A stretch of 64,000 nucleotides of DNA. Source: Diploptera punctata (Eukaryota; Arthropoda; Insecta; Blattodea; Blaberidae). A program made the position numbers and the translations under genes. The notes beneath the pieces were generated by a model that ran no database searches, was not told the origin of the DNA, and was given only the letters and a program-made list of their open reading frames with translations. The stretch spans positions 1 through 64,000 of the forward strand of contig JASPKZ010010231.1 of the NCBI GenBank assembly GCA_030220185.1, read 5' to 3'. How positions within the stretch are numbered: position 1 is the first letter of the stretch; each line of letters begins with the position of its first letter. This document shows, piece after piece, positions 11,961 through 22,309 of this stretch.

Positions 11961-11963
<3 letters not shown>

Positions 11964-12189
11964 TCAAATATTAATCAAAATTGTAGAGAGATATGAGACG
12001 GAAGGGTAATAGAAAATAAGAAATAATAAATAGAAAATCAACTACTGAATCCTTTGATATTACAATAATGATGTCATAATTTTTATTTATAGAATGTGAC
12101 ACCTGATACTGTAATATAATTTCTGAGTTCTGTGTAAATTATGTTGTTATTAATTATAATTTTATCAACAAACTTATTCTTGAACAATA

Positions 12190-12503
12190 TTAAAAGAGAT
12201 ATCAAGGCAAATGGAATCGTAATATGCTAGACGATTATTGTTGGACCATCAAGAGGGATGCTCCACAGGCGAAATATAGCGCAAAATCGTCATTTCTTGC
12301 TTTCTATGCGAGTTCGATTGTTCCAAATTGTGAAGTTACGAATATAAAAAATATTAAAGTATTTGAAATTATAAATTCTTGTCTCTCGGAAACGTTGCGT
12401 GATGGAGAAAAACCGATATCATATTTGAATTCAGGAGAAAAATACTATCAGAATCCATTTTTTTTTTCTAAGACAAAAGAAGTTTGTTTGTTGCTCAGTG
12501 TAA
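12190..12503 (+). pseudogene. GERFHQ-family repeat, copy 1 (3' end of the coding region plus trailing DNA)
   Basis: I recognise the wording from a gene-like sequence that is multicopy in many invertebrates but whose function I do not know. From about 12199: RYQGKWNRNMLDDYCW, then KRDAPQAKYSAKSSF. After this the similarity to copies 2 (37160-37490) and 3 (52430-53240) continues through non-coding sequence with ATTATAAATTCTTGTCTCTC, to an end at GTGTAAT (12503). Nothing upstream of RYQGKW is left, so this is a 5'-truncated copy. It could be part of a transposon or a much-duplicated host gene. Confidence 0.65.
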
Positions 12504-12575
12504 TCCATCGATTCCGGCCAAGTTTGAACCCGCGAAACTCTTACCCTTAGCCCATTAGGACCGCACGTAAATTCC
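12504..12575 (-). repeat. tRNA-like SINE head fragment
   Basis: Reverse complement carries a B-box-like GGGTTCAAACTTGGCC and upstream TAATGGGCTAAGGG, i.e. a tRNA-type head without a recognisable body. Abuts the end of the GERFHQ copy. Confidence 0.45.
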
Positions 12576-13078
12576 ACACTGATTTATGATACACTAAATA
12601 CTGTGTGTCCTGTAGCATTTGTTCATTGTATTTGCAATTCAATATGTTTTATCAAAAATGTTTCCTGGACTTGGATATTATCTTACTTGACTATTTGAAA
12701 ATACATTTCTGGTATGGGCAGGATAAAACTTTGTATGATAAATTATGTAATTAGTGGAGGATATAATAATAGTTGTTTAAGCTAAAAGGGAGGTAAAATT
12801 ACAAGAACGAGTCTGAATTTATTTTACATCAAGTCCTTGGTGTAAAAATCGAGAAGAAATTGATTTCAGGACGTTGTATTGTCATACGATAGGCATCAGG
12901 ATATCTGAGAGAGAGTAACAGAAAAGTGAACTACATATATACCCAATCAGATGTTTCTTCTCTTCTCCATGATAGCTTAACCTATCGCCTTGTAGGCCTA
13001 AGTGTATTTATATGCCACATGCAGCAAAATCCTACAATGGAACGGCCTGTGGAGGAGAGATTTTATACTTTAGACAAT

Positions 13079-13505
13079 CGGCCGCGGTGGTCATGCTCCT
13101 TGTCTCTAGTCCCGAGGGTCGCAGGTTCAAACACGGCCGGGGGGATGGATTTTTAGGATGGAAAATTCCAAGGATTAAGTCCTCCGGGAGAGACTTTAAG
13201 CCATGGGTCCCGAGTCTGAAGATTTTTAGGCTCGTAAAAGATCCTTAAGCCTGAATAAAAAGGCCTCAAAGCAAAATTTACCAAATTTTCCCGTCCTAGT
13301 ACTACCAGGTTTCCTAGATGTCAGTACGAGGCGGAAAACATACTAAGGGCCACTCCAATTACATCTTTACGAAAACAAGTGTAACCGAATTTATATGGTT
13401 AAATTTCTTCACTATAGAGGGAGAGCGCCTAAATTTCCTTGAGGGAAACAAGGGCTTACTAGAAGAAGATCAAACACATACTTCTTTGACCAAAAGGACA
13501 TAAAG
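13079..13505 (+). mobile_element. tRNA-derived SINE, family C (single copy in window)
   Basis: Head reads CGGCCGCGGTGGTCATGCTC with an A-box-like GTGGTCATGC, then a B-box-like GGTCGCAGGTTCAAACACGG near 13119-13138. The body (AGGATTAAGTCCTCCGGGAG, ATCCTTAAGCCTGAATAAAA) is low-complexity and the family is not otherwise represented here. The 3' boundary is a guess, based on where the purine-rich tail stops. The short open frames inside are not genes. Confidence 0.55.
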
Positions 13506-13611
13506 GATCTCCTCGTTTCAGTAATTGGCTCAATCAAGGACTTCCTGGTAGACACAACATTTAATATTATACTCACCATTTTCTCACACATTCATATTAA
13601 ACATAGTGAAT

Positions 13612-13795
13612 AGGGTACTGATGGCCACTTGATCTTTCGAGTCCGTCTGGGTCTTAAATGCTCCTGATATGTATTTTACTGCTGAAGAAAATCCCAAAAA
13701 AATCACCTAGAAAACCTATACCGACCAGGGATCAAACTCAGGCCCGCTGTATATGAGGCAGCAACGCTACCTCGAAACCATAATGGTGAACAATC
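13612..13795 (-). mobile_element. tRNA-derived SINE, family B, copy 3 (truncated)
   Basis: Minus-strand head with CTCGAGG/CTCGAAACC-type A-box remnant (near 13775) and a B-box remnant (GAGTTTGATCCCTGGTCGG), followed by the conserved body up to about 13640. The CATCAT block and 3' part are missing. Confidence 0.65.
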
Positions 13796-14224
13796 AGATG
13801 TTTATGGATGTAAAAGTAAATATTTTTATTAAAATTACTCATAAATAAGTGTTCAAGAACTAAAGGAGTTCGAATTAGCGACTTCCAGTACTGGATCCGT
13901 ATACAAAATACACATTTTACTGAAGACAGATCTTATGATCAGAGTTGATTTGGTGTAAGATATTAGGAATACACTGTATTTAGATTATATTGTTTAACTT
14001 CACAGCATATATCTTCAAACGTTTATCATTCTGACTTGAAAAAAACTCGCCACTTTATTTAAAAAATGTTACTCATGCTATAGCGTTTCGAACACTTGAT
14101 TGGATGGTCTCGGTTTCACAGCCCGCTGTTGACCAATCTTAGTTTTTTTTTTTTTTTCAATCTTCAAAGATAATGATTAGCTGGAATTTCATTATCAGGT
14201 GGCATGTAATAATGAATCAGCATT

Positions 14225-15000
14225 TAACATCGTCATTAAAATTATCATAAGTAATGCCACAAGTGATTTCCAAATTATCTAGAGGATTTGTAAATCAAGA
14301 GTGGCATTTGTTACGACTATTTAACAATTAAAATTAAGCTGTTTGCTCACAAATTTTTATTTCAATATAGTTATTTTAAAATATTTACCTGAAAACAAAT
14401 GAAAAACGTTTATTATGTTTAATTTGTTCATCAATGCAACCAGATCATATTATTTAATCCCAAAGGATCGCAATGGTGTAAGAATGCAGCCAAGTGGAGA
14501 AAAAATTAAACACATCAAACTGTTTGTAACGAACATTTATAGGTTATTAATTAATTTATGATGTCCTATAATGTAAATATGTCAAATACATTTTTTTGGA
14601 ACATGAATACCTGGGAAATAATTCGTTTAAGAAAGTGCAAACAGTTGTTTTTTTTTGTGGTATAATCATTTGCTATAAATATTTTTCTATTATATCCCGC
14701 AAGCAGAATCTGGTTTCATTCGTGCACTATATATGCAATCTGGGAGCCACTTGTGTTGTAGGATTCTTACGACTTAATATATAAATTGTTATATTCAACG
14801 TTTTTCTTAGAGAGCTAGTCCCTGCAAAATAATGCTCTGACCTATTCAGAATGTTAAAAAGGAAGAGCTTGATTTGATTTCATAAAGTAAAATTGATAAC
14901 ATCGAGGTGAAAAACGACTGCGATTGGTTGTAAAACAAAATTCATTGAAATGTGATTGGTCATTGACTCCCATTTGGGGCATGAGTTAAATAGTCTATTA
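14225..15000 (-). repeat. R700 unclassified interspersed repeat, copy A
   Basis: One of four long copies of a ~700 bp family (others at 26593, 29203/30903, 38309) plus a short one at 23333. Read on the minus strand it starts TTTAACTCATGCCCCAAATG at 14987-15000, followed by two CCAATCA-type boxes 30-40 bases apart, and ends GTGGCATTACTTATGATAA near 14250. No open frame. Ends are shared by all copies, so the unit is real. It has no clear TIR, LTR signature or Pol III boxes, and I cannot class it. Confidence 0.75.
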
Positions 15001-16665
15001 AATTTTAAACTAAATACAGGACAAAGGTCAATTCAAAGCCTATTGGTTAAAGACAATATTCTATACGCAAAATGACCTTGAGGGTTAAAACGTATATAAA
15101 TAAAAAGTTGAATTAAAAAAAAATAATTTTATGATAAGAAAGTAACTTTCAGAAACAAGAAATTAAATTCGTCGGTAATCCTTGTTATTACACAAAGTTG
15201 AGACTGAATTTAAGTACTAGCCGACCAGATATGATCTTTAAACATGGCACATTTATTTCATCTCTATGTAATTTCATATAGGAGAATTCTCTCTTTACTT
15301 AGAGAAAGGTACAGGCTTAGAGGGCAGAGCACGATATGTACAGGACGAAACTTTCCAAATAAAAAGGCGTGGAATGGAAGTCAAAGAAAAGAGTAAAGGG
15401 AGTAAGAGAATGAAATTGAATACGAATAGCTGAAGTATGTCACATTTTTTAGTCAACATTCTCTGTAAACTTTTAATGGGCTTTCTTCTATTATTACAAC
15501 TCTTAAAAAAGAAAGAGTTTTTTTTCTTGAAAACGAAAATTTTACATTTCTAAATGCATCAGCACGAAGAGAAAGGAAAGAAAGCGCAGACGGAATGTAG
15601 ATACGAAGACACATTTAGTTTATCTTTCTGTTTGCATCTTGCTTCTATGAAAGAGTTTCATTAAAAGAGGAAATGACGCCATTGTTTGATGATTCTGGAG
15701 ATTAAATGGGACAGTGACATGAGGTTTTTATTGTAAAGAAATATATCTGTGTCCTTATAATGGAAATGATTCAACATAATGGGTAAACATACTTCATAAA
15801 GCTGTAATTTTCTATTTGTTAAGGACTTCCTGTACACAAACAATATTCTATAAAGTTTATTGTGATGATGATCTTCATCTACAGTTATTTAAGAACCTTA
15901 GCTTCTTTAAAAATCTAGTTTGTTCTAATTTATGTCATGCTTTTCCCCTTAATTCCACCAGATTGTTCCAATATCTTCCTATTGGACGTCTATCAACTTT
16001 ACTTTTGCCATAAAGTTCACTCGCAAATTTTTTCCCTCTTTCTATTGTCACTCTGTTTAACAATATGCCCCAACATTTTCATTCTGATATTTCCACATAT
16101 TCTACAATTTGTGTGCTATGCGGTACAGATGTAAATAATTATTGTTTTCTACTGTGTGCAGTGGGAATTAATTCAATTTTTTCCTAGGGGAGCATGTTAA
16201 TATTTCGTTGATTAGTTCCATAGTAAGGAATGAATTAATAAAACAAATACTTTATACTAGTATTTCCTACCTCAAAATGTTTATAAAACATTTAATTATA
16301 TAACAAATGCATTAGTTTTTTTAAAACATTCTGTGTTCAGACTGGGACAAAAATCCCCTTGAGCACGACGACCAGAAATATCTACTGTGCTATCCCAGTA
16401 TATTACGGAGGAATGGAATCAAGACTACACTGCGGTGTTATGCGAGTTTTAGGTTCTCTTCCTGGTCAGGCACAGCAGGTATTCTCTCATTACCTATACC
16501 GCCGTTTTCGGGTTGGAACTTTGACCGCTAGGAGGACCTACAATCATTCACTTCGCCCCCTTCTGCCCTATTTACTGATCAGATGCGGAGTCTACAGGGC
16601 ACCCAGTTGTGACTCCATCAGATCCCCGCAAGTACATATTTTCAACACTTGTGAGCGCTAACAAA
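15001..16665. other. unassigned DNA with possible old LINE scraps
   Basis: Nothing firmly recognisable. On the minus strand around 15930-16000 a segment reads like RRPIGRYWNNLVELRGKA, which faintly recalls the basic tail of LINE proteins. The 16359-16661 open stretch has no motif I know. Confidence 0.3.
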
Positions 16666-17237
16666 AGTCTTCTTCTTCTTCGTTTCATGTGATAGACTAG
16701 AGGTCGGTTACAGACTCAATCCGACGTTTGAAGGGCCTACCCAATGATCTCTTGTCTCGTGGCTGGTAATTTAAGATTTGACGTGGTATTTTTGTTCTGT
16801 TCATTCTTCTTATGTGAGATTTCCAGTTGTTTCTGTATTTTTGCACATATTCCATTATTGATTCTGTTTGTAATTCTTAGAGAATCTCAGAATTCTTGAG
16901 TAACCTGCAATACGTCTGATAAATTTAATTTCTGTCGCAGATAGTTTTTGTTCATCTACAGTGTGAATAGTCCAGGCCTGACTGCCGCAACATAATATGG
17001 GTCTGGACAAGGTTTTACAAATTCTAGTTCATGTGTGTTGCTGTACTGTGTTTGGCTTTAAAATATTATTTATAATTGCCGTTTCTCTGTTAAATTATAT
17101 ATTTTTTTGACTGAAATCTTTTTCCTCTTCGTATGTAACTTGGTGTCCGAGAGTGTTAAATGTGTTAGGTTGTTCTAACATTTTATTATTAACAATACTT
17201 TTACTGCGAATTGGGTCAGCAGATTTTTCTGTTGAGC
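16666..17237 (-). pseudogene. LINE 3' fragment, left arm of an inverted pair
   Basis: Minus-strand thumb and tail of an RTE-like reverse transcriptase: DPIRSKSIVNNKMLEQPN, then NTFNTLGHQVTYEEEKD, a PILCCGSQAWTIHTVDEQK segment and a tail that ends with a CTTCTTCTTCTT tract (16668-16680, GAA repeats on the element's strand). Several frame changes. The inner end faces a second copy of the same region across a ~27-base spacer. Confidence 0.75.
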
Positions 17238-17263
17238 TAACAAAGTATTTTTTCCTAACAAAA

Positions 17264-17580
17264 AAGAAAAATCTGAAGTCATGGCTTTCCTAGGAAAAGA
17301 CCTAGTTCGCAGTAAAATTGTTATTAATAATAAATTATTAGAACAAACTAACACATTTAACTATCTCGGACACCAAGTTACATACGAAGAGGAAAACAAG
17401 TTTAGCCAAAAAATTAAAATTTAACATAGTGACGGGAATTATAAATAATATTTTCAAGCCAAACACAGTACAGCAACACACACGAACTATAATTTATAAA
17501 ACCCTGACTAGACCCATATTATGTTACGGCAGTGAGACCTGGGCAATTCGCGGTGTAGATAAACAAAGACTAACTGAAGG
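17264..17580 (+). pseudogene. LINE fragment, right arm of the inverted pair
   Basis: Plus-strand copy of the same LINE region: SEVMAFLGKDLVRSKIVINN, NTFNYLGHQVTYEEEN, then IYKTLTRPILCYGSETWAI. Better preserved than the left arm, with a frameshift near 17420. Truncated at 17580, where unrelated sequence begins. Confidence 0.75.
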
Positions 17581-17599
17581 GTGAGAAGTGAAATGACAT

Positions 17600-17768
17600 G
17601 AATATATGGGAAAGGGTAATTTAGTATGATGGGAATGAAATGCAGGAAACGGGAGAACCCCGTGAAAACCTGAAAAATCTCGATATGGCCTACCACCAAT
17701 ACCCTGTGGAAACTTGGGGAATCGAACCTGGGATCCCAGTCATGGCAGCCGCGGCCCTAGCAACTATT
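17600..17768 (-). repeat. possible tRNA-like SINE fragment
   Basis: Reverse complement contains CCGCGGCTGCCATGACTGGG and CCCAGGTTCGATTCCCCAAG, i.e. a good B box preceded by a head-like segment. Only one copy in the window, so the family and ends are uncertain. Confidence 0.45.
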
Positions 17769-18067
17769 GGTGTTTAATTCTGGTTTAAAACAAGTTAATA
17801 GACTTGAACGCTTGTGTGTTGAGTGTTTAAGATTGATTTCTGGATCTCAACCATTTACTTTGTCACATTGCATTCTTGAACAGAGTAGTACGGATGTGTA
17901 ATATTACTGTTCAATGTTGTCTTCAAACATGTTTATTGAAAATAAATAAAATCTAAGTGAAACTACTCTCTTCCTTCATTGCTTAAATACTTTCAGACAC
18001 TGAGGCTAATACTTAGTTGTAACTTTAATAGTGACAACTATGTATTTATTTATTACTAGTATACAAG

Positions 18068-18560
18068 TGACACCTGTGAAACTCCTGCAATCCTTCAATG
18101 AAGTACCCAGCATTGTCTACAACTCGCTGCCAGCGATGTGGAAGTAATAGTATCCCTGTAGCAGCTTCTGTTCTGTTAATGGTTCTGACGGACCGCCTTA
18201 AGATGCCAGCAGAATCTCAGGAACTGCCTGTAATTGAATGTCATGAAGTGGTTCCTTCAACTTGGGGACCAAATCATAATCACAGGGTCTTATGTCCAGT
18301 GAATGTGGTAGATGGAAAAGCACTTTGCACTCCAAGCTATGATACAGCTCAGCTACTGGGTGTGCCGTGTGCGTTCGAGCAGTCCTGTATGGTAATGCTG
18401 TCTACCCATATATTTCCACAAGACCTTCATAACATTGTCGTGCTGAATGGTCATGGCATAATGAATTTTCAACCACGACGCTATTCCTGCTTTGTAAACA
18501 TGACAGAAACACAACAGCTAAGAGCGGCAACTCAGAGGAGACTAACTTTCTTTCTCCAAA
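18068..18560 (-). pseudogene. mariner-like transposase C-terminal remnant
   Basis: On the minus strand the order matches the second half of a mariner-type DDE transposase: an ARTHTAHPVAELYH segment (about 18350-18390) that should follow the second catalytic Asp, then CKVLFHLPHSLDIRPCDYDL with the third catalytic Asp in the SPD...CDYDL-like context, KLKEPLHDIQLQA, and the C-terminal LLPHRWQRVVDNAGYFIEG near 18090-18150. The residues normally reading HDNARPH have decayed (PYRTARTH). Reading frame changes several times. No inverted ends found, so the element boundaries are unknown. Confidence 0.75.
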
Positions 18561-18701
18561 ACACAAGCGCTCTTGAGACATACGGCCGAGTCCATTTACT
18601 GTAATATAGATCGGACATACATCCGTGTCCACAAATATAGTCTCATACTTTAAATCTACCACTACGTCGCTTTGGATAATCGTATATAAATGAAATAGGT
18701 G

Positions 18702-18716
18702 ACAATCAAAAGATAA
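18702..18716. other. left 15-bp target-site duplication of the Penelope palindrome
   Basis: ACAATCAAAAGATAA here and again at 19212-19226, on both sides of the palindromic insertion. The paralogous segment at 20718-20790 (opposite strand) shows the same sequence uninterrupted (apart from one substitution), i.e. an empty site. Confidence 0.8.
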
Positions 18717-18772
18717 TGTTGAGTGATTCCGGGTTATGTGGCCGTGGTCCATAGTTGGTGTTGATACCAGAC

Positions 18773-18804
18773 GTTTCGCCCTCAACTGCGGAGGGCATCT
18801 TCAG
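18773..18804 (-). ncRNA. hammerhead-like motif, left arm
   Basis: On the minus strand: CTGAAGA, a hairpin TGCCCTC/GAGGGCG, then GAAAC. The order CUGANGA - stem - GAAA is that of the hammerhead ribozyme core, which is known from Penelope-like elements. One extra base (U) precedes stem II compared with the textbook core, so activity is doubtful. Confidence 0.4.
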
Positions 18805-19091
18805 TGGCGAGTGCTTCTATGCGTGTTTCCTGGTCGGAAGATCTACTTAGAATGAGCGCTGTGGACGTAGAGGACGTTGTATTAGTGGGGGGTGCAGGGT
18901 GAGTGGTCGTGGCTCTTGCTGATTGGCTAATAGTCGTCTCTTTGTTGTCACTGGTGTTAATGCATTAGCCAATCAGCAAGAGCCACGCCCACTCACCCTG
19001 CACCCCCCACTAATACAAACGTCCTCTACGTCCACAGCGCTCATTCTAAGTAGATCTTCCGACCAGAAAACACGCATAGAAGCACTCGCCA

Positions 19092-19123
19092 CTGAAGATG
19101 CCCTCCGCAGTTGAGGGCGAAAC
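19092..19123 (+). ncRNA. hammerhead-like motif, right arm
   Basis: Mirror copy of the left-arm motif: CTGAAGA at 19092-19098, stem II 19099-19118 and GAAAC at 19119-19123. Stem-loop positions are unchanged between the arms. Confidence 0.4.
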
Positions 19124-19239
19124 GTCTGGTATCAACACCAACTATGGACCACGGCCACATAACCCGGAATCACTCAACATTACGATTACCGGCCGTGAAA
19201 GCCTGCATTCAACAATCAAAAGATAAACTCAAAATGTTT

Positions 19240-20560
19240 TGTCTTCTTCTTCTTCTTCATCTTAAACTTAATTTGTTAGGATTTTCATCCTGTTTATTTC
19301 CAAAATCACTCCTCGGAGGAAGACGTACTGGATGTACATTCACTGTCTATCCATCTCTTGGCAGGCCTTCCTCTTGATCTTCTCCCGTCCATTGGTCTAT
19401 CTTCTTTAGCTCTTTTTGCAAGCCGGTTTTCTTCCATTATTTCTATATGACCCTTCCAATATTTTCGTCTATCTATAATAAATTTGGTTATGTCTTGAAT
19501 ATGGCAGCTGTCCCTAATTTCTGTGTTGTGTATTTTATCAAATAATGTTTTCCCCTGAATAGTTCTTATGATTTTCATTTCGCATGTGCTTATTATTTGT
19601 TTAGTTTTTGTTGTATCAGCTCTAGTTTCTGCTCCATATACGATAACTGGTCGAACTATCATTTTGTATATGCGGGTTTTGCTTTCTATTGACATATGTT
19701 TGTTGCGCCAAATTAAACCTTTCATAGATCCTGATATTTGTGCTGCTTTATCAGCTTGTTTCTTTACTTATTTTATTAAATTTTTAGTGTTTGTTATTAA
19801 TACACCTAAATAATTAAATTCTGACACTTGTTCTATGATTTTTCTTTCCACTTCTACTTTGCATCTTACTGGTTCTTTTGATATTGTTAAGCATTTTGTC
19901 TTATTCGTGTTAATTTCCATATTGTATTTTCTGGCATTTATATTAAATTGACGTAAAGATCTTTATAAATTATCTTCAGATTCTGAAAGGAGAACGACAT
20001 CATCTGCGTAACATATTAAGTGAAATCTAGTGTTTCCCATTTTATAACCCAAACGTGGTGGTATGTTTTCAATAATTTTATCCGTTATGATATTAAATAA
20101 GAATGGACTTAAAGAGTCGCCTTGCCTGATGCCCTTTGTGAGCGTTATTTCTTCAGTTTGCTGTTCTTTTACTTTGATTTACTGTTTTGCAGTGTGTGTT
20201 AATTGATATTATTGCTCTAATCAGTTCATTAGGAATTTCATTCTCTCTCAAGATATGTACAACATCTTCAAGCTGTACTCTATCAAATTGCTTTCTTCAT
20301 ATCTATGAAACATAAGAATACTGGTTTATTGAATTCCCATGATTTGTCCACAATTTGTCTAACTATGTAAATTGCATCTAATGTGGATCTTTTTTTCCGA
20401 AATCCTTGTTGCTGTTCTTTAATATGGATTAATGCGTTTAATTTATTGTTTAATATATTTGTGAATACTTTTAGAGAACTATTAAGTAATGTAATTCCAC
20501 GATAATTTTCTGGTTTAGTTTTATCACAAGTTTTGTGCATATTAAAAATGTCAACAATGG
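19240..20560 (-). mobile_element. RTE-like LINE, 5'-truncated
   Basis: Minus-strand reverse transcriptase region with a GAAGAAGAAGAAGAC tail (19243-19257 on the plus strand as CTTCTTCTTC). From 20540 down: KPENYRGITLLNSSLKVFTN, QQQGFRKKRSTLDAIYIV, LCFIDMKKAI, then in other frames GIRQGDSLSPFLFNII, CYADDVVLLSESEDNL and the C-terminal tail. Endonuclease absent. Inserted immediately after a segment that is repeated in inverted form at 20700-20790. Confidence 0.85.
19306..20540 (-). pseudogene. reverse transcriptase of the RTE-like LINE
   Basis: Polymerase domain in at least three pieces: 20283-20540 (fingers), about 19940-20150 (palm with intact YADD near 19999-20010) and 19306-19725 (thumb and basic tail with GRRSRGRPAKRW). 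The catalytic box is intact, but frameshifts around 20280 and 19960 and in-frame stops such as the one after SEDNL disable it. Confidence 0.8.
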
Positions 20561-20798
20561 AGAATAATGGACAACAATACAGAAACTAAACTAAATTTAA
20601 ACATGTTTTTTTGTGGTCGATATGGGTTCATTGTTGGATACATAGCAAAGAGCAACGTCTGCAGCGTCACTCGTGGGGGCGATATTCTATGTCTATAGGT
20701 ACAGCAAAAACGTTTTGAGTTTCTCTTTTGATTGTCACTAATTTCATTTAGATACGATTATCCTAAGCGACGTAGTAGTAGTTTAAATTATGATACTA

Positions 20799-22307
20799 CA
20801 CTGCTCAAAAAAATTAGGGGATATTGTAGAATAACCTATTAAGACTATGTTTCTAGGAACAGTATTAGATGCAATCACTTTCTATTACTCCAAAAGAATG
20901 TAAACAAGAGTTTGAAGTCATTACGTAACCTCTGTACCACACCAGATGTCAAAGAGATCCTGATTAGGAATATGGCAAACAAAACAAAGCAACATTAACA
21001 TGGGTGAAAATGTTTCTTTAGTATGGTGTATGGTCTCCTCGAACGGCCAGCACTGCCTCACACCTGTATGGCATTGATGCAATGAGGTTAGCAATGAGTT
21101 CTTGGGGGATACGTGGCCACTCTTCCATAAGAGCAATGTGCAGCTCTGGAACAGTTGTGGGAGGTGCTGGTCTGCCTGCAATGCGCCTGCCTAATGCATC
21201 CCACACGTGCTCAATCGGATTTAAGTCCGGGGAGGAAGCTGGCCATTGCATACGCTCGATACCCTCCACTTCCAGCATGTCGTCCACCAAGCCAGCTATG
21301 TGGGGTCGTGCATTATCGTCCATAAAAAGAAAAGAATCACATATGGCATCAGCATAAGGCACGACAAAAGGTCGGAGAATCTCATCTCTATACTTTACCG
21401 CAGTCAAAGTACCACCTTGGATAACGTAGAGGTCCGTACGTCCACCACTACTGACTCCTGCCTACACCATCAATCCACCGCCACCATATGGGGATATTTC
21501 ACGTACAAAAGCTGGATTGTTTCGTGTCCCTTTTTCTCTCCAGATGAATACACGCCGACTATCACATTCCACGTTGAATCGCTACTCATCAGAAAAAGAA
21601 CTGATCTCCATTCAGCATGCCTCCACCCACGATGTTCCTCCGCCCAGTTTCTGCGATCTCTACGGTGTTGTGGAGTTAACCTGGTACACACCATGGGCCT
21701 ACGGGCATAGAGACCACTTCCATGCAGTCGATTAGGGACAGTTTGAGTTGACACCCTGCGTCCTGTTGCTGTTTGAAGTGTATTTCGCAGTTGAGTTGCA
21801 TTCTGCTGTCTATTCCGACGGGCTGTTAACAAGAGGTAACGGTCATCCCTTGCTGTTGTTGCCCTTGGTCGACCTTGTCCGGCTCTTCTGTGACCAGTAT
21901 GTTCTTTGAAAATGATTCCAAAGTCTGGGAATCACGCTTTGAGACACACCAATGGCTTGTGCCACCTCTTGTTGTGTCTGTCCAGCTTCCATCCTTCCCA
22001 TGGCCCTCCAAGCCATTGGTTCAGGTAAATCACGTTGTCGAGGCATCATTGTCCCTAAGGCAAGTCATTCACTGACTGAAAACTGGACTGGATTTAAAAA
22101 CAGCAACAAAACATTCACCCCCACACCGCCCTTTCACATCAACAGTACAGACACTCCCCTCTGGTGTGGTACCGAGGTTACGTAACAACTTCAAACTCTT
22201 ATTTACATTATCTTGGAGTAATAGAAAGTGATTACATCTAATACTATTCCAAAAAACATAATCTTAATAGGTTATTCTACAATATCCCCTAATTTTTTTG
22301 AGCAGAG
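20799..22307 (-). mobile_element. Tc1-like transposon copy 1
   Basis: TA-flanked element (TA at 20797 and 22308) of 1509 bp with long inverted ends: CACTGCTCAAAAAAATTAGG at the left and CTCTGCTCAAAAAAATTAGG as reverse complement of the right, the similarity running inward about 160 bases (ATAACCTATTAAGA..., AAAGTGATT, TACGTAACCTC). One transposase gene on the minus strand fills the middle. Copy 2 lies at 29376-30900 in the same orientation. Confidence 0.92.
21018..22049 (-). pseudogene. Tc1-like transposase, copy 1
   Basis: Cut-and-paste transposase. N-terminal helix-turn-helix part 21843-22049 (MPRQRDLPEPMAWRAMGRM, QTQQEVAQAIGVSQSV), linker ending GRPRATTARDDRYL after a frame change near 21890, second DNA-binding part with TARRNRQQNATQLR, then the catalytic core: first Asp in FSDE (followed by a stop codon in this copy), second Asp in FMDDNARPH, and Glu in SPDLNPIEHVWD, a DDE triad. 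A TAG at 21462-21464 replaces a conserved Trp in GGLMVWAGV and is also present in copy 2. At least two frameshifts. About 340 residues would be the usual length. Confidence 0.88.
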
Positions 22308-22309
22308 TA

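Larger units (their letters stand above)
18714..19182. mobile_element. palindromic Penelope-like 3'-end pair (469 bp, 218-bp arms)
   Basis: Left arm 18714-18931 and right arm 18964-19182 are near-identical inverted copies around a 32-base spacer. Each arm ends outward in the same sequence that forms the 3' end of the Penelope-like element at 24827-25703 (GACCACGGCCAYATA, GGAATC). No coding sequence is left. This fits two 5'-truncated copies joined head to head, a layout known for Penelope-like elements. A 29-base tail (19183-19211) lies between the right arm and the right target-site duplication. Confidence 0.85.

Noticed and set aside
18098..18604. A 168-codon plus-strand frame
   Set aside because: The opposite strand reads as a mariner-like transposase C terminus. 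The plus frame has no motif.
21082..22185. Plus-strand frames of 60-154 codons over the Tc1-like elements (and the same at 29671-30778)
   Set aside because: Antisense shadows of the transposase gene and of the inverted ends.
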